Source: Burkholderia sp. D-99
GTDB lineage: Bacteria > Pseudomonadota > Gammaproteobacteria > Burkholderiales > Burkholderiaceae
DNA length: 64,000 nt
Assembly (NCBI RefSeq): GCF_011605345.1
Contig: NZ_JAAOXM010000003.1
Coordinates: forward strand, 310,001-374,000
Direction: 5' to 3'
In this document: piece by piece, positions 27,229 to 38,209 of the stretch
Layout: every line of letters begins with the position of its first letter
How positions within the stretch are numbered: position 1 is the first letter of the stretch
Position numbers and translations under genes: made by a program
The notes under the pieces: model-generated
Seen by the model: the letters and a program-made list of their open reading frames with translations, nothing else
Told to the model about the DNA's origin: nothing
Databases searched by the model: none

Positions 27229-27257
27229 TTGACACTGAATTGTAGTTTAACTACAAT
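27229..27257 (+). promoter_or_regulatory. Near-consensus sigma-70 promoter for the glucose transporter operon
   Basis: TTGACA (27229-27234), exactly 17 bases, then TACAAT (27252-27257). The spacer and -10 are covered by the HexR-type palindrome. The transcript would have a leader of about 335 bases before gtsA. Confidence 0.75.
27240..27256. promoter_or_regulatory. HexR-type operator
   Basis: TTGTAGTTTAACTACAA is a palindrome with 8-bp arms around one central base. It matches the published HexR site pattern (TGTARTTWWAYTACA type). It lies between zwf and the gts operon and overlaps the rightward promoter. The cognate regulator is probably the C-terminal half of the Glk fusion. Confidence 0.8.
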
Positions 27258-27601
27258 CCGCCGCAAGGGGTAGCACCTGGGTGAAGAAAAAAAGAAGTGC
27301 GGTCGATGAGCTGCGCGAGCTTCGCCTTCGGGAGCGCCTTGTGCCGAATGTTATCGGACATTGATGATGCGCATCGTTCGCGCACCGTCGGCCCCGGGCT
27401 CGCGCCGCATCATCGCGGTGGGCCAGAAACACAAAGAGGAGACACGCCGTTGAATCTCGATTCACGCTTTCTGTAAGAGCCCGGCCGGTCATCGGCCCGT
27501 ACGCTGCATGCGTCCCGCGGCTCGATTTCCCCGTCGTTATCAAGAAGCCGGTTCCCGGTCAGGGAACCTCACGAGTTGATTCAGTCTGGAGGAGATAAGT
27601 A

Positions 27602-28849
27602 ATGAAAGTTCGCTCGATCATGGGCGCGCTCTGCGCGGCAGGTCTGATGGCTGGCGCCGTCGCGGCGCAGGCAGCCGAGAATGTGACGGTGCTGCACTGG
27701 TGGACCTCGGGCGGCGAGTCGAAGGCCGTCGGCGTGCTGAAGGACGACGTGCAGAAGCAGGGCTACGTGTGGAAGGACTTCGCGGTCGCGGGCGGCGCGG
27801 GCGCAGCGGCGATGACCGCGCTGAAGACCAAGGTGATCAGCGGCGACGCACCGTCGGCCGCGCAGATCAAGGGCCCGCTGATCCAGGACTGGGCCGACCA
27901 GGGCGTGCTCGTCAACATCGATTCCGCTGCCGGCGACTGGAAGCAGAACCTGCCGCCGGAAATCGACAAGATCATCAAGTACAAGGGCCACACCGTCGCG
28001 GCGCCGTTCTCGGTGCACCGCGTGAACTGGATGTACATCAACAAGGCCGCGCTCGACAAGGTCGGCGCGAAGGTGCCGACCACCTGGCCCGAATTCTTCG
28101 CGGTGGCCGACAAGCTGAAGGCCGCGGGCATCCAGCCGGTCGCGATGGGCGGCCAGCCGTGGCAGGACCTGACGCTGTGGGAAGACGTCGTGCTGTCGCA
28201 GGGCCCGGCCTTCTACAAGAAGGCGCTGGTCGACCTCGACCAGGCCACGCTGACGTCGCCGCAGATGCTGTCCGTGTTCGACACGGTGCGCAAGATCCAG
28301 GGCTACTTCGATACCGGCCGTAACGGCCGCGACTGGAACCTCGCGACCGCGATGGTCATCAACGGCAAGGCCGGCATGCAGTTCATGGGCGACTGGGCGA
28401 AGGGCGAGTTCGAGAACGCCGGCAAGAAGGCGGGCAAGGACTACATCTGCGCAGCGGTGCCGGGCACCGCGAACTCGTACACGTTCAACGTCGACTCGTT
28501 CGTGTTCTTCCAGCAGAAGGGCGAGAAGGCCGCGACGCCGGGCCAGCTCGCGCTCGCGAAGACGATCATGACGCCGGACTTCCAGGAGCAGTTCAGCCTG
28601 CTGAAGGGCTCGGTGCCGGTGCGCCTCGGCGTGAAGATGGACAAGTTCGACGACTGCGCGAAGAAGTCGTACGCCGACGAGCAGACCGCGATCAAGTCGG
28701 GCGGCTTCGTGCCGTCGCTCGCGCACGGCATGGCGCAGAGCGATGCGACCGCCGGCGCGATCACGGACGTCGTGACGAAGTTCATGAACTCGCAGCAGGA
28801 TTCGAAGAGCGCGGTCGCCGCGCTCGCGAAGGCCGCGAAGGTCAAGTAA
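27602..28849 (+). CDS. gtsA: Glucose ABC transporter periplasmic binding protein (GtsA-like)
   Basis: A 415-residue extracellular solute-binding protein with a Sec signal peptide (about 1-24, cut after AAQA). Motifs such as VLHWWTSGGESKAV, WKDFAVAGGAGAAAM, VISGDAPSAAQIKGP and NWMYINKAALDK match the glucose/mannose-binding proteins of the GtsA group in Pseudomonas. GGAGGAGAT precedes the ATG. The position opposite zwf-pgl-glk and the shared operator support glucose as the substrate. A terminator-like hairpin follows, which may raise its level over the membrane subunits. Confidence 0.85.
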   Translation: MKVRSIMGALCAAGLMAGAVAAQAAENVTVLHWWTSGGESKAVGVLKDDVQKQGYVWKDFAVAGGAGAAAMTALKTKVISGDAPSAAQIKGPLIQDWADQGVLVNIDSAAGDWKQNLPPEIDKIIKYKGHTVAAPFSVHRVNWMYINKAALDKVGAKVPTTWPEFFAVADKLKAAGIQPVAMGGQPWQDLTLWEDVVLSQGPAFYKKALVDLDQATLTSPQMLSVFDTVRKIQGYFDTGRNGRDWNLATAMVINGKAGMQFMGDWAKGEFENAGKKAGKDYICAAVPGTANSYTFNVDSFVFFQQKGEKAATPGQLALAKTIMTPDFQEQFSLLKGSVPVRLGVKMDKFDDCAKKSYADEQTAIKSGGFVPSLAHGMAQSDATAGAITDVVTKFMNSQQDSKSAVAALAKAAKVK

Positions 28850-28860
28850 CGCGCGACAGG

Positions 28861-28897
28861 CGCCCGGCCGGAAGCGCAACCTCGGCCGGGCGTTTTT
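28861..28897 (+). terminator. Intra-operon terminator/attenuator after gtsA
   Basis: CGCCCGGCCG (28861-28870) pairs with CGGCCGGGCG (28883-28892), followed by TTTTT. It lies between the binding-protein gene and the permease genes. Confidence 0.8.
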
Positions 28898-28987
28898 GCA
28901 TGTGCAGCAAACGGGCTCGCCCGCGGGCCCGTGCCGTACCTGGCGCCGGCCCGGCCTGCGTCGCCCTCGTTCCAGGAGTCGAATCAA

Positions 28988-29926
28988 GTGGCTGCCCCTC
29001 TTAACGGAAACGGATCCGGCGCTGCCGCCGCGCGGCGTACGTCGCCGATGTCGGCCTTCGCCGATCGCTGGATCCCGAAGCTCGTGCTCGCGCCGAGCGT
29101 CGCGATCGCCGTGGTATTCATCTACGGCTTCATCCTGATTACCGGCTATCTGTCGCTGACCAATTCGCGGCTGTTGCCGAACTACGAATTCGACGGCTTC
29201 GGCCGTTACACGGACCTGTTCCAGAACGACGTGTGGTGGACCTCCGCCGCGAACCTCGGCTGGTTCGGGATTCCGTTCATCGCGGTCTGCGTCGCGCTCG
29301 GCTTGTTCCTCGCGATCCTGCTCGACCAGCGGATCCGCAACGAAGGCGCGCTGCGCGCGATCTTCCTGTACCCGATGGCGCTGTCGTTCATCGTCACCGG
29401 CACCGCGTGGCAGTGGATCCTGAACCCGGGCCTCGGGCTCGAGAAGGTGATGCACGACTGGGGCTGGGCGAGCTTCTCGTTCGACTGGCTCGGCGATCCG
29501 GACAAGGCGATCTTCTGCGTGGTGATCGCGGCCGTGTGGCAGTCGACCGGTTTCGTGATGGCGCTGTTCCTCGCGGGGCTGCGCGGCGTCGACGCCGAGA
29601 TCTTCAAGGCCGCGCAGGTGGACGGTGCGACGCTGCCGACCATCTACCGCAAGATCGTGATCCCGAGCATGCGCCCGGTGTTCTTCTCGGTGCTGCTGAT
29701 CCTGTGCCACATCACGATCAAGACCTTCGACCTCGTCGTCGCGCTGACGGCGGGCGGCCCGGGCACGTCGTCGTCGCTGCCGGCCATGTTCATGTACACG
29801 TTTTCGTTCAACCGCGGCCAGCTCGGGCTCGGCGCGGCGTCCTCGGTGATGATGCTCGCGACCGTGGTCGCGGTGCTGGTGCCGCTGATGTATATGGAGT
29901 CGAGGAGCACCCGCAATGCAGCCTAA
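28988..29926 (+). CDS. gtsB: Glucose ABC transporter permease (GtsB-like)
   Basis: A 312-residue permease with about six membrane helices and the cytoplasmic EAA loop (GVDAEIFKAAQVDGATLPTIY around residues 198-220) that docks on the ATPase. The GTG start is chosen because AGGAG lies 8 bases upstream. Its end overlaps gtsC by 11 bases. Confidence 0.88.
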   Translation: MAAPLNGNGSGAAAARRTSPMSAFADRWIPKLVLAPSVAIAVVFIYGFILITGYLSLTNSRLLPNYEFDGFGRYTDLFQNDVWWTSAANLGWFGIPFIAVCVALGLFLAILLDQRIRNEGALRAIFLYPMALSFIVTGTAWQWILNPGLGLEKVMHDWGWASFSFDWLGDPDKAIFCVVIAAVWQSTGFVMALFLAGLRGVDAEIFKAAQVDGATLPTIYRKIVIPSMRPVFFSVLLILCHITIKTFDLVVALTAGGPGTSSSLPAMFMYTFSFNRGQLGLGAASSVMMLATVVAVLVPLMYMESRSTRNAA

Positions 29927-30773
29927 GATGACGATCAGCCGGGCAGTGATCTATGCGGCACTGATCCTGTTCGCGCTGTATTTCCTGTTCCCGATCTACG
30001 TGATGCTGTCGACGTCGTTCAAGGATCTCGACCAGCTGCGCACCGGCAACCTGCTGACGCCGCCCACCACCTGGACCATCGACCCGTGGCTGAAGGCGTG
30101 GAGCGGTGCCTGTACCGGCGTGCGCTGCGACGGCATGAAGCCGTTCTTCCTGAACTCGCTGCAGATGGTGATCCCGGCCGTGCTGATCTCGTCGCTGATC
30201 GGCGCGTTCAACGGCTACGTGCTCACGCACTGGCGCTTTCGCGGCGCGGACGCGCTGTTCACGATGATGCTGGTCGGCTGCTTCATCCCGTTCCAGGTGA
30301 TCCTGCTGCCGATGGCGCGCCTGCAGGGCATGCTCGGCCTCGCCAACACGATTCCGGGCCTCGTGTTCGTGCACGTCGTGTACGGGATCGCGTTCACGAC
30401 GATGTTCTTCCGCAACTTCTACGTGAGCGTGCCGGCCGAGCTGGTGAAGGCTGCGCGCATCGACGGCGCCGGTTTCTTCACGATCTTCACGAAGATCCTG
30501 CTGCCGGTGTCGCTGCCGATCTTCATGGTGTGCCTGATCTGGCAATTCACGCAGATCTGGAACGACTTCCTGTTCGGGATCGTGTTCTCCGGCGTCGATT
30601 CGATGCCGATCACGGTGGCGCTGAACAACCTCGTCAACACGTCGACGGGCGTGAAGGAGTACAACGTCGACATGGCCGGCGCGATCATCGCCGCGCTGCC
30701 GACGCTGCTCGTCTACATCGTCGCCGGCCGCTACTTCGTGCGCGGGCTGACGGCGGGCGCGGTGAAGGGGTAG
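29916..30773 (+). CDS. gtsC: Glucose ABC transporter permease (GtsC-like)
   Basis: A 285-residue partner permease of the MalG type with six predicted helices. The EAA loop is VPAELVKAARIDGAGFFTI near residues 170-190. It starts inside the end of gtsB, so the two subunits are translationally coupled. Confidence 0.88.
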   Translation: MQPKMTISRAVIYAALILFALYFLFPIYVMLSTSFKDLDQLRTGNLLTPPTTWTIDPWLKAWSGACTGVRCDGMKPFFLNSLQMVIPAVLISSLIGAFNGYVLTHWRFRGADALFTMMLVGCFIPFQVILLPMARLQGMLGLANTIPGLVFVHVVYGIAFTTMFFRNFYVSVPAELVKAARIDGAGFFTIFTKILLPVSLPIFMVCLIWQFTQIWNDFLFGIVFSGVDSMPITVALNNLVNTSTGVKEYNVDMAGAIIAALPTLLVYIVAGRYFVRGLTAGAVKG

Positions 30774-30885
30774 GCGCGGCTTCATCCGATACGACGAACC
30801 GGCCGCGCATCGCGCGCGGCGCATCGAAACGAACCCGACGCGGCGCCCGAGTGCGCCGCGCGAGACGAGACAGAGGATTCACAGC

Positions 30886-32004
30886 ATGGCAAGCCTTTCC
30901 ATCCGTGACGTGTACAAGACCTACCCGAACGGGGTGCCGGTCCTGAAGGGTGTCGACATCGAGATCGAGGACGGACAGTTCCTGATCCTGGTCGGCGGCT
31001 CGGGCTGCGGGAAATCGACGCTGCTCAACATGATCGCCGGGCTCGAGACGGTCACGAGCGGCGAGATCTGCATCGACGGCAAGGTCGTCAACGACCTGTC
31101 GCCGAAGGATCGCGACATCGCGATGGTGTTCCAGTCGTACGCGTTGTATCCGTCGATGACGGTGCGCGAGAACATCTCGTTCGGCCTGAACATCCGCAAG
31201 GTGCCGAAGCAGGAGCAGCAGCAGATCGTCGACCGCGTGTCGCAGATGCTGCAGATCCAGCATCTGCTCGACCGCAAGCCGGGCCAGCTGTCCGGTGGCC
31301 AGCGCCAGCGTGTCGCGATGGGCCGCGCGCTCGCACGCGATCCGTCGCTGTTCCTGTTCGACGAGCCGCTGTCGAACCTCGACGCGAAACTGCGCATCGA
31401 GATGCGCGCGGAAATCAAGCTGCTGCACCAGCGCCTCGGCACGACGATCGTCTACGTGACGCACGACCAGATCGAGGCGATGACGCTCGGCGACCGGATC
31501 GCGGTGATGAAGGACGGCGTGGTCCAGCAGTTCGGCGCGCCGCAGGAGATCTACGATTCGCCGTCGAACCTGTTCGTCGCGGGCTTCATCGGCGCGCCGC
31601 CGATGAACTTCATCAACGGCAAGCTGGTCGAGCAGGGCAGCGGGATCGCGCTCGAGATCGACACGGGCCTCGCGCGCAGCGCGCTGAACCTGCCGTTCGA
31701 CGCGAAGCGGATGAACGGCCACGTCGGCCGCGAGGTGATCCTCGGCCTGCGCCCGGAGCGCATCACCGACGCGCGCAACGCGCACCACGGCGAGGCGTCG
31801 AAGCTGCAGCCGATCGACGTGCGCGTCGACGTGACCGAGCCGACCGGGCCGGACACGCACGTGTTCGCGCAGGTGAACGGCAAGCGCATCGTGAGCCGCG
31901 TGCATCCGGCCGCGAACCCGCAGCCGGGGCAGACGCAGTCGCTGCTGTTCGACGTGTCGAAGGCGGTGCTGTTCGATCCGGCATCGGAAGAGCGGATCGC
32001 GTGA
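30886..32004 (+). CDS. gtsD: Sugar ABC transporter ATP-binding protein (UgpC/MalK type)
   Basis: A 372-residue ATPase. It shows Walker A GGSGCGKSTLL (about residue 38), the Q-loop FQSYALYPSM, the signature LSGGQRQRVAMGRAL, Walker B LFLFDEPLSNLD, the H-loop VTHDQIEAM, and C-terminal OB/TOBE domains (about 240-370). It powers the gts transporter and may serve other sugar permeases too. It is 112 bases after gtsC and followed by a terminator. Confidence 0.88.
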   Translation: MASLSIRDVYKTYPNGVPVLKGVDIEIEDGQFLILVGGSGCGKSTLLNMIAGLETVTSGEICIDGKVVNDLSPKDRDIAMVFQSYALYPSMTVRENISFGLNIRKVPKQEQQQIVDRVSQMLQIQHLLDRKPGQLSGGQRQRVAMGRALARDPSLFLFDEPLSNLDAKLRIEMRAEIKLLHQRLGTTIVYVTHDQIEAMTLGDRIAVMKDGVVQQFGAPQEIYDSPSNLFVAGFIGAPPMNFINGKLVEQGSGIALEIDTGLARSALNLPFDAKRMNGHVGREVILGLRPERITDARNAHHGEASKLQPIDVRVDVTEPTGPDTHVFAQVNGKRIVSRVHPAANPQPGQTQSLLFDVSKAVLFDPASEERIA

Positions 32005-32032
32005 GGCGGCGCTGTTGCGCTGAATGAAGGAG

Positions 32033-32068
32033 AAGGGGCCGTTTCGACGAACGGCCCCTTTTGTTTTT
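32033..32068 (+). terminator. Rho-independent terminator of the gts operon
   Basis: AAGGGGCCGTT and AACGGCCCCTT form an 11-bp stem with a 6-base loop and a TTTTGTTTTT tail. Confidence 0.85.
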
Positions 32069-32096
32069 GGTGCCGAAGTCGGGGCAGCCGCGGCGC

Positions 32097-32720
32097 TCAG
32101 TGCGGCAGCCGCACGTCGAACTTGAACGTCGCGAGCCGCGCGACGAGGATGAAGCCGGTCGCGAGCAGCACGCTATACACCGAGTCGAACTGCAGCCACA
32201 CGAGCAGCAGGTAGAACCAGCAGCCGACGAACGCGCAGGTCGCGTACGGCCGCGAATCGCGCAGGATCAGCGGGATGTCGTTGCACAGCACGTCGCGGAT
32301 GATCCCGCCGACCACGCCCGTGATCACGCCCATCATCACCGCGATGAAGCGCGGCATCTCGGCGTCGAGCGCGATCGCCGTGCCCGAAATGCTGAAGATC
32401 CCGAGCCCGACCGCATCGGCGACGAGCAGCAACCGCTCGGCCGACAGCCGCGACAGCATGCGCAGCACGAACGGCGCGAACAGCGCGAGCACGAAGATCG
32501 CGATCACGTAGTCGTCGTGCACGACCCAGTAGAACGGCCGGCGCTCGAGCAGGATGTCGCGCAGCGTGCCGCCGCCGAACGCGGTGGCGAGCGCCACGAC
32601 GAACGTGCCGACCGAATCGAGACGGTTCTTGCGTGCCTCGATGAAGCCCGAGATCGCAAAGGCCAGCGTGGCGATCGCCTCCAGTACCGCGATCGCGAGC
32701 GTCAGCCTAGGATGCGGCAC
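32097..32720 (-). CDS. TRIC/UPF0126-family membrane protein
   Basis: A 207-residue protein with seven predicted helices in two repeated halves. Each half carries the family glycine motif (AFGGGTLRDILLERRPFYWV and GVVGGIIRDVLCNDIPLIL). Bacterial homologues of the TRIC cation channels (YadS-like) share this layout; the ion carried here is unknown. It overlaps the end of the Smr gene by 14 bases, in the same direction. Confidence 0.85.
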   Translation of the reverse strand: MPHPRLTLAIAVLEAIATLAFAISGFIEARKNRLDSVGTFVVALATAFGGGTLRDILLERRPFYWVVHDDYVIAIFVLALFAPFVLRMLSRLSAERLLLVADAVGLGIFSISGTAIALDAEMPRFIAVMMGVITGVVGGIIRDVLCNDIPLILRDSRPYATCAFVGCWFYLLLVWLQFDSVYSVLLATGFILVARLATFKFDVRLPH

Positions 32721-33486
32721 GCGGCCCCCGGTCGGCGGGGCCCGCGAGCGGCTGCAGCAGCACCAGCACCGCGCCTGCGCCGCCGTCGTTGCCGCGTGCC
32801 TCGCAGAACGCGATCACTTCTTCCTTCTGCACGAGCCACGCGCGCACCTTGCCTTTCAGCACGGGTTCCTTGCCGATCGAGCCGAGCCCCTTGCCGTGGA
32901 TCACGCGCAGGCAGCGCAGCCCCTTCTTGCCGGCGTCGCGGATGAATTCGGCGAGTGCGTCGCGCGCCTCGTCGCGCCGCATCCCGTGCAGGTCGATCTG
33001 CGCCTGCACGATCCACGCGCCGCTCCTCAGCTTGCGCACGACGTCGCGGCTGATGCCGGGGCGGTGGTAGTACAGCGAGTCGTCGCTGTCGAGTAGCGTC
33101 TCGGGATCGAATTCGTCGGACAGCGTCGCGTTCAGCACGGCTTCCTCGTCGCGCTGCGTCTGCTTCGGCACCGGGTCGGGCGGCGTGCGGCCGGCCGCTG
33201 CGCGCGGCGGTGCGTTGAGCGGCCGGATCGCGCCGATCTCGTTGCGGAACAGGTTCGCGTCGGCTTCCGCCTTGCGCTCGGCCTTGGCCGTTTCGACGCG
33301 CTCGCGGTCGCGGCGATCGGCTTCGCCTTGCAGCGACTTGCGCAACGCGCCGAGGCCCGCGAGCCCCTGGCCGCGCAACGCGGCGGGATCGGGCGCGGGC
33401 GGCGGGGCTGCCGGCGCGGGGTTCGCAGGACGGGCGGCGATCTTCCGCTTCGCGGGATCGCTCGGATGGGGCTGGTTCTTCGCCAT
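32707..33486 (-). CDS. Smr-domain protein (MutS2 C-terminal type)
   Basis: A 259-residue protein with a charged, Ala/Pro-rich N-terminal half and a C-terminal Smr domain (about 165-250). The signatures are IDLHGMRRDEARDALAEFI and LRCLRVIHGKGLGS. Stand-alone Smr proteins are nicking or RNA endonucleases, in some cases linked to ribosome collision handling; the exact role here is unknown. The start MAKNQPHPSDPAKR is chosen because the upstream extension is low-complexity. Confidence 0.85.
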   Translation of the reverse strand: MAKNQPHPSDPAKRKIAARPANPAPAAPPPAPDPAALRGQGLAGLGALRKSLQGEADRRDRERVETAKAERKAEADANLFRNEIGAIRPLNAPPRAAAGRTPPDPVPKQTQRDEEAVLNATLSDEFDPETLLDSDDSLYYHRPGISRDVVRKLRSGAWIVQAQIDLHGMRRDEARDALAEFIRDAGKKGLRCLRVIHGKGLGSIGKEPVLKGKVRAWLVQKEEVIAFCEARGNDGGAGAVLVLLQPLAGPADRGPRAAS

Positions 33487-33524
33487 GATTCGGTAGCAGG
33501 GCAAGCGCGTTCGGGCGCGCGGGC

Positions 33525-33557
33525 AAAAAAAAGCCGCTGCACGGCGGCAGCGGCTTT
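33525..33557 (-). terminator. Rho-independent terminator of trxB
   Basis: On the minus strand AAAGCCGCTGC pairs with GCAGCGGCTTT, followed by eight T residues. Confidence 0.85.
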
Positions 33558-33621
33558 CCGGTCGAGCCCGCTTCGCGGCAGCGGACGCCATTGTAGCGCC
33601 CGGCGCGAGCGGTCTCGCGGC

Positions 33622-34671
<1,050 letters not shown>

Positions 34672-34681
34672 TCAGACGCGC

Positions 34682-34687
34682 ATTATA
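34682..34687 (-). promoter_or_regulatory. Possible -10 element for trxB
   Basis: TATAAT on the minus strand, about 98 bases before the trxB ATG. No convincing -35 at 16-18 bases. On the other strand TACAAT at 34928-34933 could be the -10 for ftsK. The rest of the 402-base divergent region (34585-34986) shows only GC-rich, gene-free sequence. Confidence 0.35.
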
Positions 34688-34986
34688 AAGGCCCCGATGC
34701 TGCGTTGCCGAACGAGAGTTTCAATCGCGGCGATAGTGTCGCGCGGCGCAACGCCCGCGCACGCGGGCGGGCGGGGCGTGGCGCCGGTGCGGGGCGGCGC
34801 GGCAGCGGCGCCCGATGGCCGGCCGGACCGGGAAGAAAGGGCCGCTGCGGCGCGCGTGCGCCGCGCCGGCCGTACCCCGGCCCTGTTATGTAACCGTCAT
34901 TTACACTTGGCGGCCCGGTGCAGCGCTTACAATATGCGGGATCGAACGACAGGCGGGCGCGCAGCCCGTCCTCTTTATACGGATTC

Positions 34987-37296
34987 ATGGCAAAAGCTCC
35001 TTATTCCGCCCAGGCACAGGCGTTGCCGCACCGGATGTCGAAGCTCCTCACGGAGATCCGCTGGATTCTCCAGGTCGCGCTCTGCGCATTTCTGGTGATG
35101 GCCCTGCTGAGCTACAGCCGGCGCGATCCGAGCTGGACGCACGCCGCCCAGGTGGACCACATCTCGAACTGGGCCGGCCGCGTCGGCGCCTGGACGGCCG
35201 ACATCATCCTGCTGCTGTTCGGCCTGTCGGCCTACTGGCTGATCGTGCCGCTCGGGCGGCGCATCGCCTTCAACTATCGCCGCATCACGCGCCACGAGGC
35301 GGTCGCGGACGAACCCGAGCGGCCGATCGGCTGGCTCACCGAAATCTTCGCGTTCGTGCTCGTCGTGCTGGCGTGCGACGGCATCGAGGCGCTGCGCATG
35401 TGGTCGCTGAAGGTGCAGTTGCCGCGTGCGCCGGGCGGCGTCGTCGGCGAGGCCGTCGCGGGCGCGATGTCGCACGCGTTCGGCTTCACGGGCGGCACGC
35501 TGCTGCTGCTGATCGCGCTGGCGATCGGCCTGTCGCTGTATTTCCGCTTCTCGTGGCTGTCGGTCGCCGAGCGCGTCGGCGGCGCGATCCTGTCGGCCGT
35601 CAACGTCGCGAAGCTGCGCCGCGAGGCCGAGCGCGACCGCAAGCTCGGCGAGGCCGCGGCCGTGCGCCGCGAAGGCAAGGTCGAAGAGGAGCGCGTGCGC
35701 ATCGAGGATCACGAGCCCGTGACGATCGTGCCGCCGGTCGTCACGCCGGCGAAGTCCGAGCGCGTCGAGCGCGAGCGCCAGGTGCCGCTCTTTACCGACC
35801 TGCCGGGCGATTCGACGCTGCCGCCCGTGTCGCTGCTCGATCCTGCGCCGAAGGCGCAGGAGTCGATTTCGGCCGACACCCTCGAATTCACGTCGCGCCT
35901 GATCGAGAAGAAGCTGAAGGATTTCGGCGTCGAGGCGAGCGTCGTCGCCGCGTATCCGGGCCCGGTCGTCACGCGCTACGAGATCGAGCCGGCCATCGGC
36001 GTGAAGGGCAGCCAGATCGTCAACCTCGCGAAGGATCTCGCGCGCTCGCTGTCGCTCGTGTCGATCCGCGTCGTCGAGACGATTCCCGGCAAGAACTACA
36101 TGGCGCTCGAACTGCCGAACCAGCGTCGCCAGACCGTGCACCTGTCGGAGATCATCGGCTCCGAGGTGTATGCGGCCGCATCGTCGGCGCTGACGCTGAG
36201 CCTCGGCAAGGACATCGGCGGCAAGCCCGTGTGCGCGGATCTCGCGAAGATGCCGCACCTGCTCGTCGCCGGCACGACCGGCTCGGGCAAGTCGGTCGGG
36301 ATCAACGCGATGATCCTGTCGCTGCTGTACAAGGCCACCGCCGAACAGGTGCGCCTGATCCTGATCGATCCGAAGATGCTCGAAATGAGCGTCTACGAGG
36401 GCATTCCGCACCTGCTGTGCCCGGTCGTCACCGACATGCGCCAGGCCGGCCACGCGCTGAACTGGACGGTCGCGGAGATGGAGCGCCGCTACAAGCTGAT
36501 GAGCAAGCTCGGCGTGCGCAACCTCGCGGGCTACAACAACAAGATCGACGAGGCCGCGAAGCGCGAGGAGAAGCTGCCGAATCCGTTCAGCCTGACGCCG
36601 GAAGATCCCGAGCCGCTCGGCCGCCTGCCGAACATCGTCGTGGTGATCGACGAGCTGGCCGACCTGATGATGGTCGTCGGCAAGAAGGTCGAGGAATTGA
36701 TCGCACGGATCGCGCAGAAGGCGCGCGCAGCCGGCATCCACCTGATCCTCGCGACGCAGCGTCCGTCGGTCGACGTGATCACGGGCCTCATCAAGGCGAA
36801 CGTGCCCACCCGGATCGCGTTCCAGGTGTCGTCGAAGATCGACTCGCGCACGATTCTCGACCAGATGGGCGCCGAATCGCTGCTCGGGATGGGCGACATG
36901 CTGTACCTGCCGCCCGGTAGCGGGCTGCCCGTGCGCGTGCACGGCGCGTTCGTCGCGGACGACGAAGTGCATCGCGTCGTCGAGAAGCTCAAGGAGCAGG
37001 GCGAGCCGAACTACGTCGAGGGCCTGCTCGAAGGCGGCACCGCCGATGGCGACGAGGGCTCGGCCGGCGCGGGAACCGGTGAAGGCGGCGGCGAGTCTGA
37101 TCCGCTGTACGACCAGGCGGTCGAGATCGTCATCAAGAACCGCCGCGCATCGATCTCGCTCGTGCAGCGTCACCTGCGGATCGGCTATAACCGCGCGGCG
37201 CGGCTGCTCGAGCAGATGGAGCAATCGGGGCTCGTGTCGGCGATGTCGTCGAGCGGCAACCGCGAAATTCTTGTGCCGGCGCGCGACGCGGAATGA
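34987..37296 (+). CDS. ftsK: DNA translocase FtsK
   Basis: A 769-residue protein. Four membrane helices lie in the first 190 residues, then a short charged linker (about 220-290) and the alpha/beta motor domains. Walker A is [14 protein letters not shown] (about 428-441) and Walker [15 protein letters not shown] (about 550). A C-terminal winged-helix gamma domain (about 700-765, [21 protein letters not shown]) reads KOPS sites. It pumps chromosome dimers through the division septum and activates XerCD. Shorter than E. coli FtsK because the linker is compact. Upstream of lolA and rarA in the usual order. Confidence 0.95.
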   Translation: MAKAPYSAQAQALPHRMSKLLTEIRWILQVALCAFLVMALLSYSRRDPSWTHAAQVDHISNWAGRVGAWTADIILLLFGLSAYWLIVPLGRRIAFNYRRITRHEAVADEPERPIGWLTEIFAFVLVVLACDGIEALRMWSLKVQLPRAPGGVVGEAVAGAMSHAFGFTGGTLLLLIALAIGLSLYFRFSWLSVAERVGGAILSAVNVAKLRREAERDRKLGEAAAVRREGKVEEERVRIEDHEPVTIVPPVVTPAKSERVERERQVPLFTDLPGDSTLPPVSLLDPAPKAQESISADTLEFTSRLIEKKLKDFGVEASVVAAYPGPVVTRYEIEPAIGVKGSQIVNLAKDLARSLSLVSIRVVETIPGKNYMALELPNQRRQTVHLSEIIGSEVYAAASSALTLSLGKDIGGKPVCADLAKMPHLLVAGTTGSGKSVGINAMILSLLYKATAEQVRLILIDPKMLEMSVYEGIPHLLCPVVTDMRQAGHALNWTVAEMERRYKLMSKLGVRNLAGYNNKIDEAAKREEKLPNPFSLTPEDPEPLGRLPNIVVVIDELADLMMVVGKKVEELIARIAQKARAAGIHLILATQRPSVDVITGLIKANVPTRIAFQVSSKIDSRTILDQMGAESLLGMGDMLYLPPGSGLPVRVHGAFVADDEVHRVVEKLKEQGEPNYVEGLLEGGTADGDEGSAGAGTGEGGGESDPLYDQAVEIVIKNRRASISLVQRHLRIGYNRAARLLEQMEQSGLVSAMSSSGNREILVPARDAE

Positions 37297-37342
37297 GTCC
37301 GCGGCGCTCGCAGCGCCGGCCACCCAGGGAGAAAACCGCAAT

Positions 37343-38032
37343 ATGCAGCAACATTCGTTCGCAATGTCCCTTCGTTCGACGCGGCGCTGGCTCGGTGCGG
37401 CGCTCGCCGGCGCATCGCTGATGCTCGCGGCGACGCACGCGTTCGCGGGCGGCACCGAGCAACTGAAGGCGTTCGTGTCGCAGGTGCGTTCGGCGAAGGG
37501 CGACTTCACGCAGCAGATCGTCAAGGCACCGGCGAAGGGCGCGAGCGCCGTGCAGGCCGTGCCGAAGCCCACCGACAATTCGAGCGGCACGTTCGTGTTC
37601 GCGCGCCCGGGCAAGTTCATCTGGACGTACCAGAAGCCGTACCAGCAGGTGCTGCAGGCCGACGGCGAGAAGCTCTACGTGTACGACCGCGACCTGAACC
37701 AGGTCACCGAGCGCAAGCTGAACGGCGCGCTGGGCGCGAGCCCGGCCGCGATCCTGTTCGGCAGCAACGATCTCGACAAGAACTACACGCTGCGCGATGC
37801 CGGCGAGAAGGGCGGCATCGAGTGGCTCGAGATGTTGCCGAAGGCGCAGGACACGCAGTTCCAGCGGATCGGCATCGGCTTTCGCAACGGCACGCTCGCC
37901 GCGATGGAACTGCACGACGTGTTCGGCAACGTCACGTTGCTGACGTTTACGAACATCCAGACGAATCCGCCGCTGAAGGGCGATACGTTCAAGTTCGTCG
38001 TGCCGAAGGGCGCGGACGTGATTACCGGCTGA
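37343..38032 (+). CDS. lolA: Outer-membrane lipoprotein carrier protein LolA
   Basis: A 229-residue periplasmic protein with a Sec signal (about 1-35, ending HAFA). The mature part shows the LolA pattern ([30 protein letters not shown] and a C-terminal [11 protein letters not shown]). It shuttles lipoproteins from LolCDE to LolB. AGGGAGA precedes the first ATG; a second ATG 21 bases later is also possible. It carries an insertion (about residues 60-80) relative to E. coli LolA. Between ftsK and rarA, as in many proteobacteria. Confidence 0.93.
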   Translation: MQQHSFAMSLRSTRRWLGAALAGASLMLAATHAFAGGTEQLKAFVSQVRSAKGDFTQQIVKAPAKGASAVQAVPKPTDNSSGTFVFARPGKFIWTYQKPYQQVLQADGEKLYVYDRDLNQVTERKLNGALGASPAAILFGSNDLDKNYTLRDAGEKGGIEWLEMLPKAQDTQFQRIGIGFRNGTLAAMELHDVFGNVTLLTFTNIQTNPPLKGDTFKFVVPKGADVITG

Positions 38033-38059
38033 CCGGCGCAGCACGCCGCTCTTGCGCAA

Positions 38060-38085
38060 CGGGCCTGCCGGCGACGGCAGGCCCG
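38060..38085 (+). terminator. Weak terminator-like hairpin after lolA
   Basis: CGGGCCTGCCG and CGGCAGGCCCG form an 11-bp stem with a 4-base loop; the tail is only T-rich (TGTTGTTTG). Confidence 0.4.
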
Positions 38086-38209
38086 TGTTGTTTGTGGGCG
38101 CAGGGCACCTGGCGCGGGCACCGGGTACGGCGATGCCGTCGCGCGGCTGTCATAATGTCGGGTCCGGCGGCCGGTTAGGCCGCGACCGTTTGATGTGGAG
38201 CGAGGGTTC

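Noticed and set aside
27450..27476. Eight-codon leader peptide (TTG start) ahead of gtsA
   Set aside because: Has a fair ribosome-binding site, but TTG start, tiny size and no attenuator-like structure make it weak.
34975..37620. 881-codon frame antisense to ftsK
   Set aside because: Mirror of ftsK; no recognisable domain.
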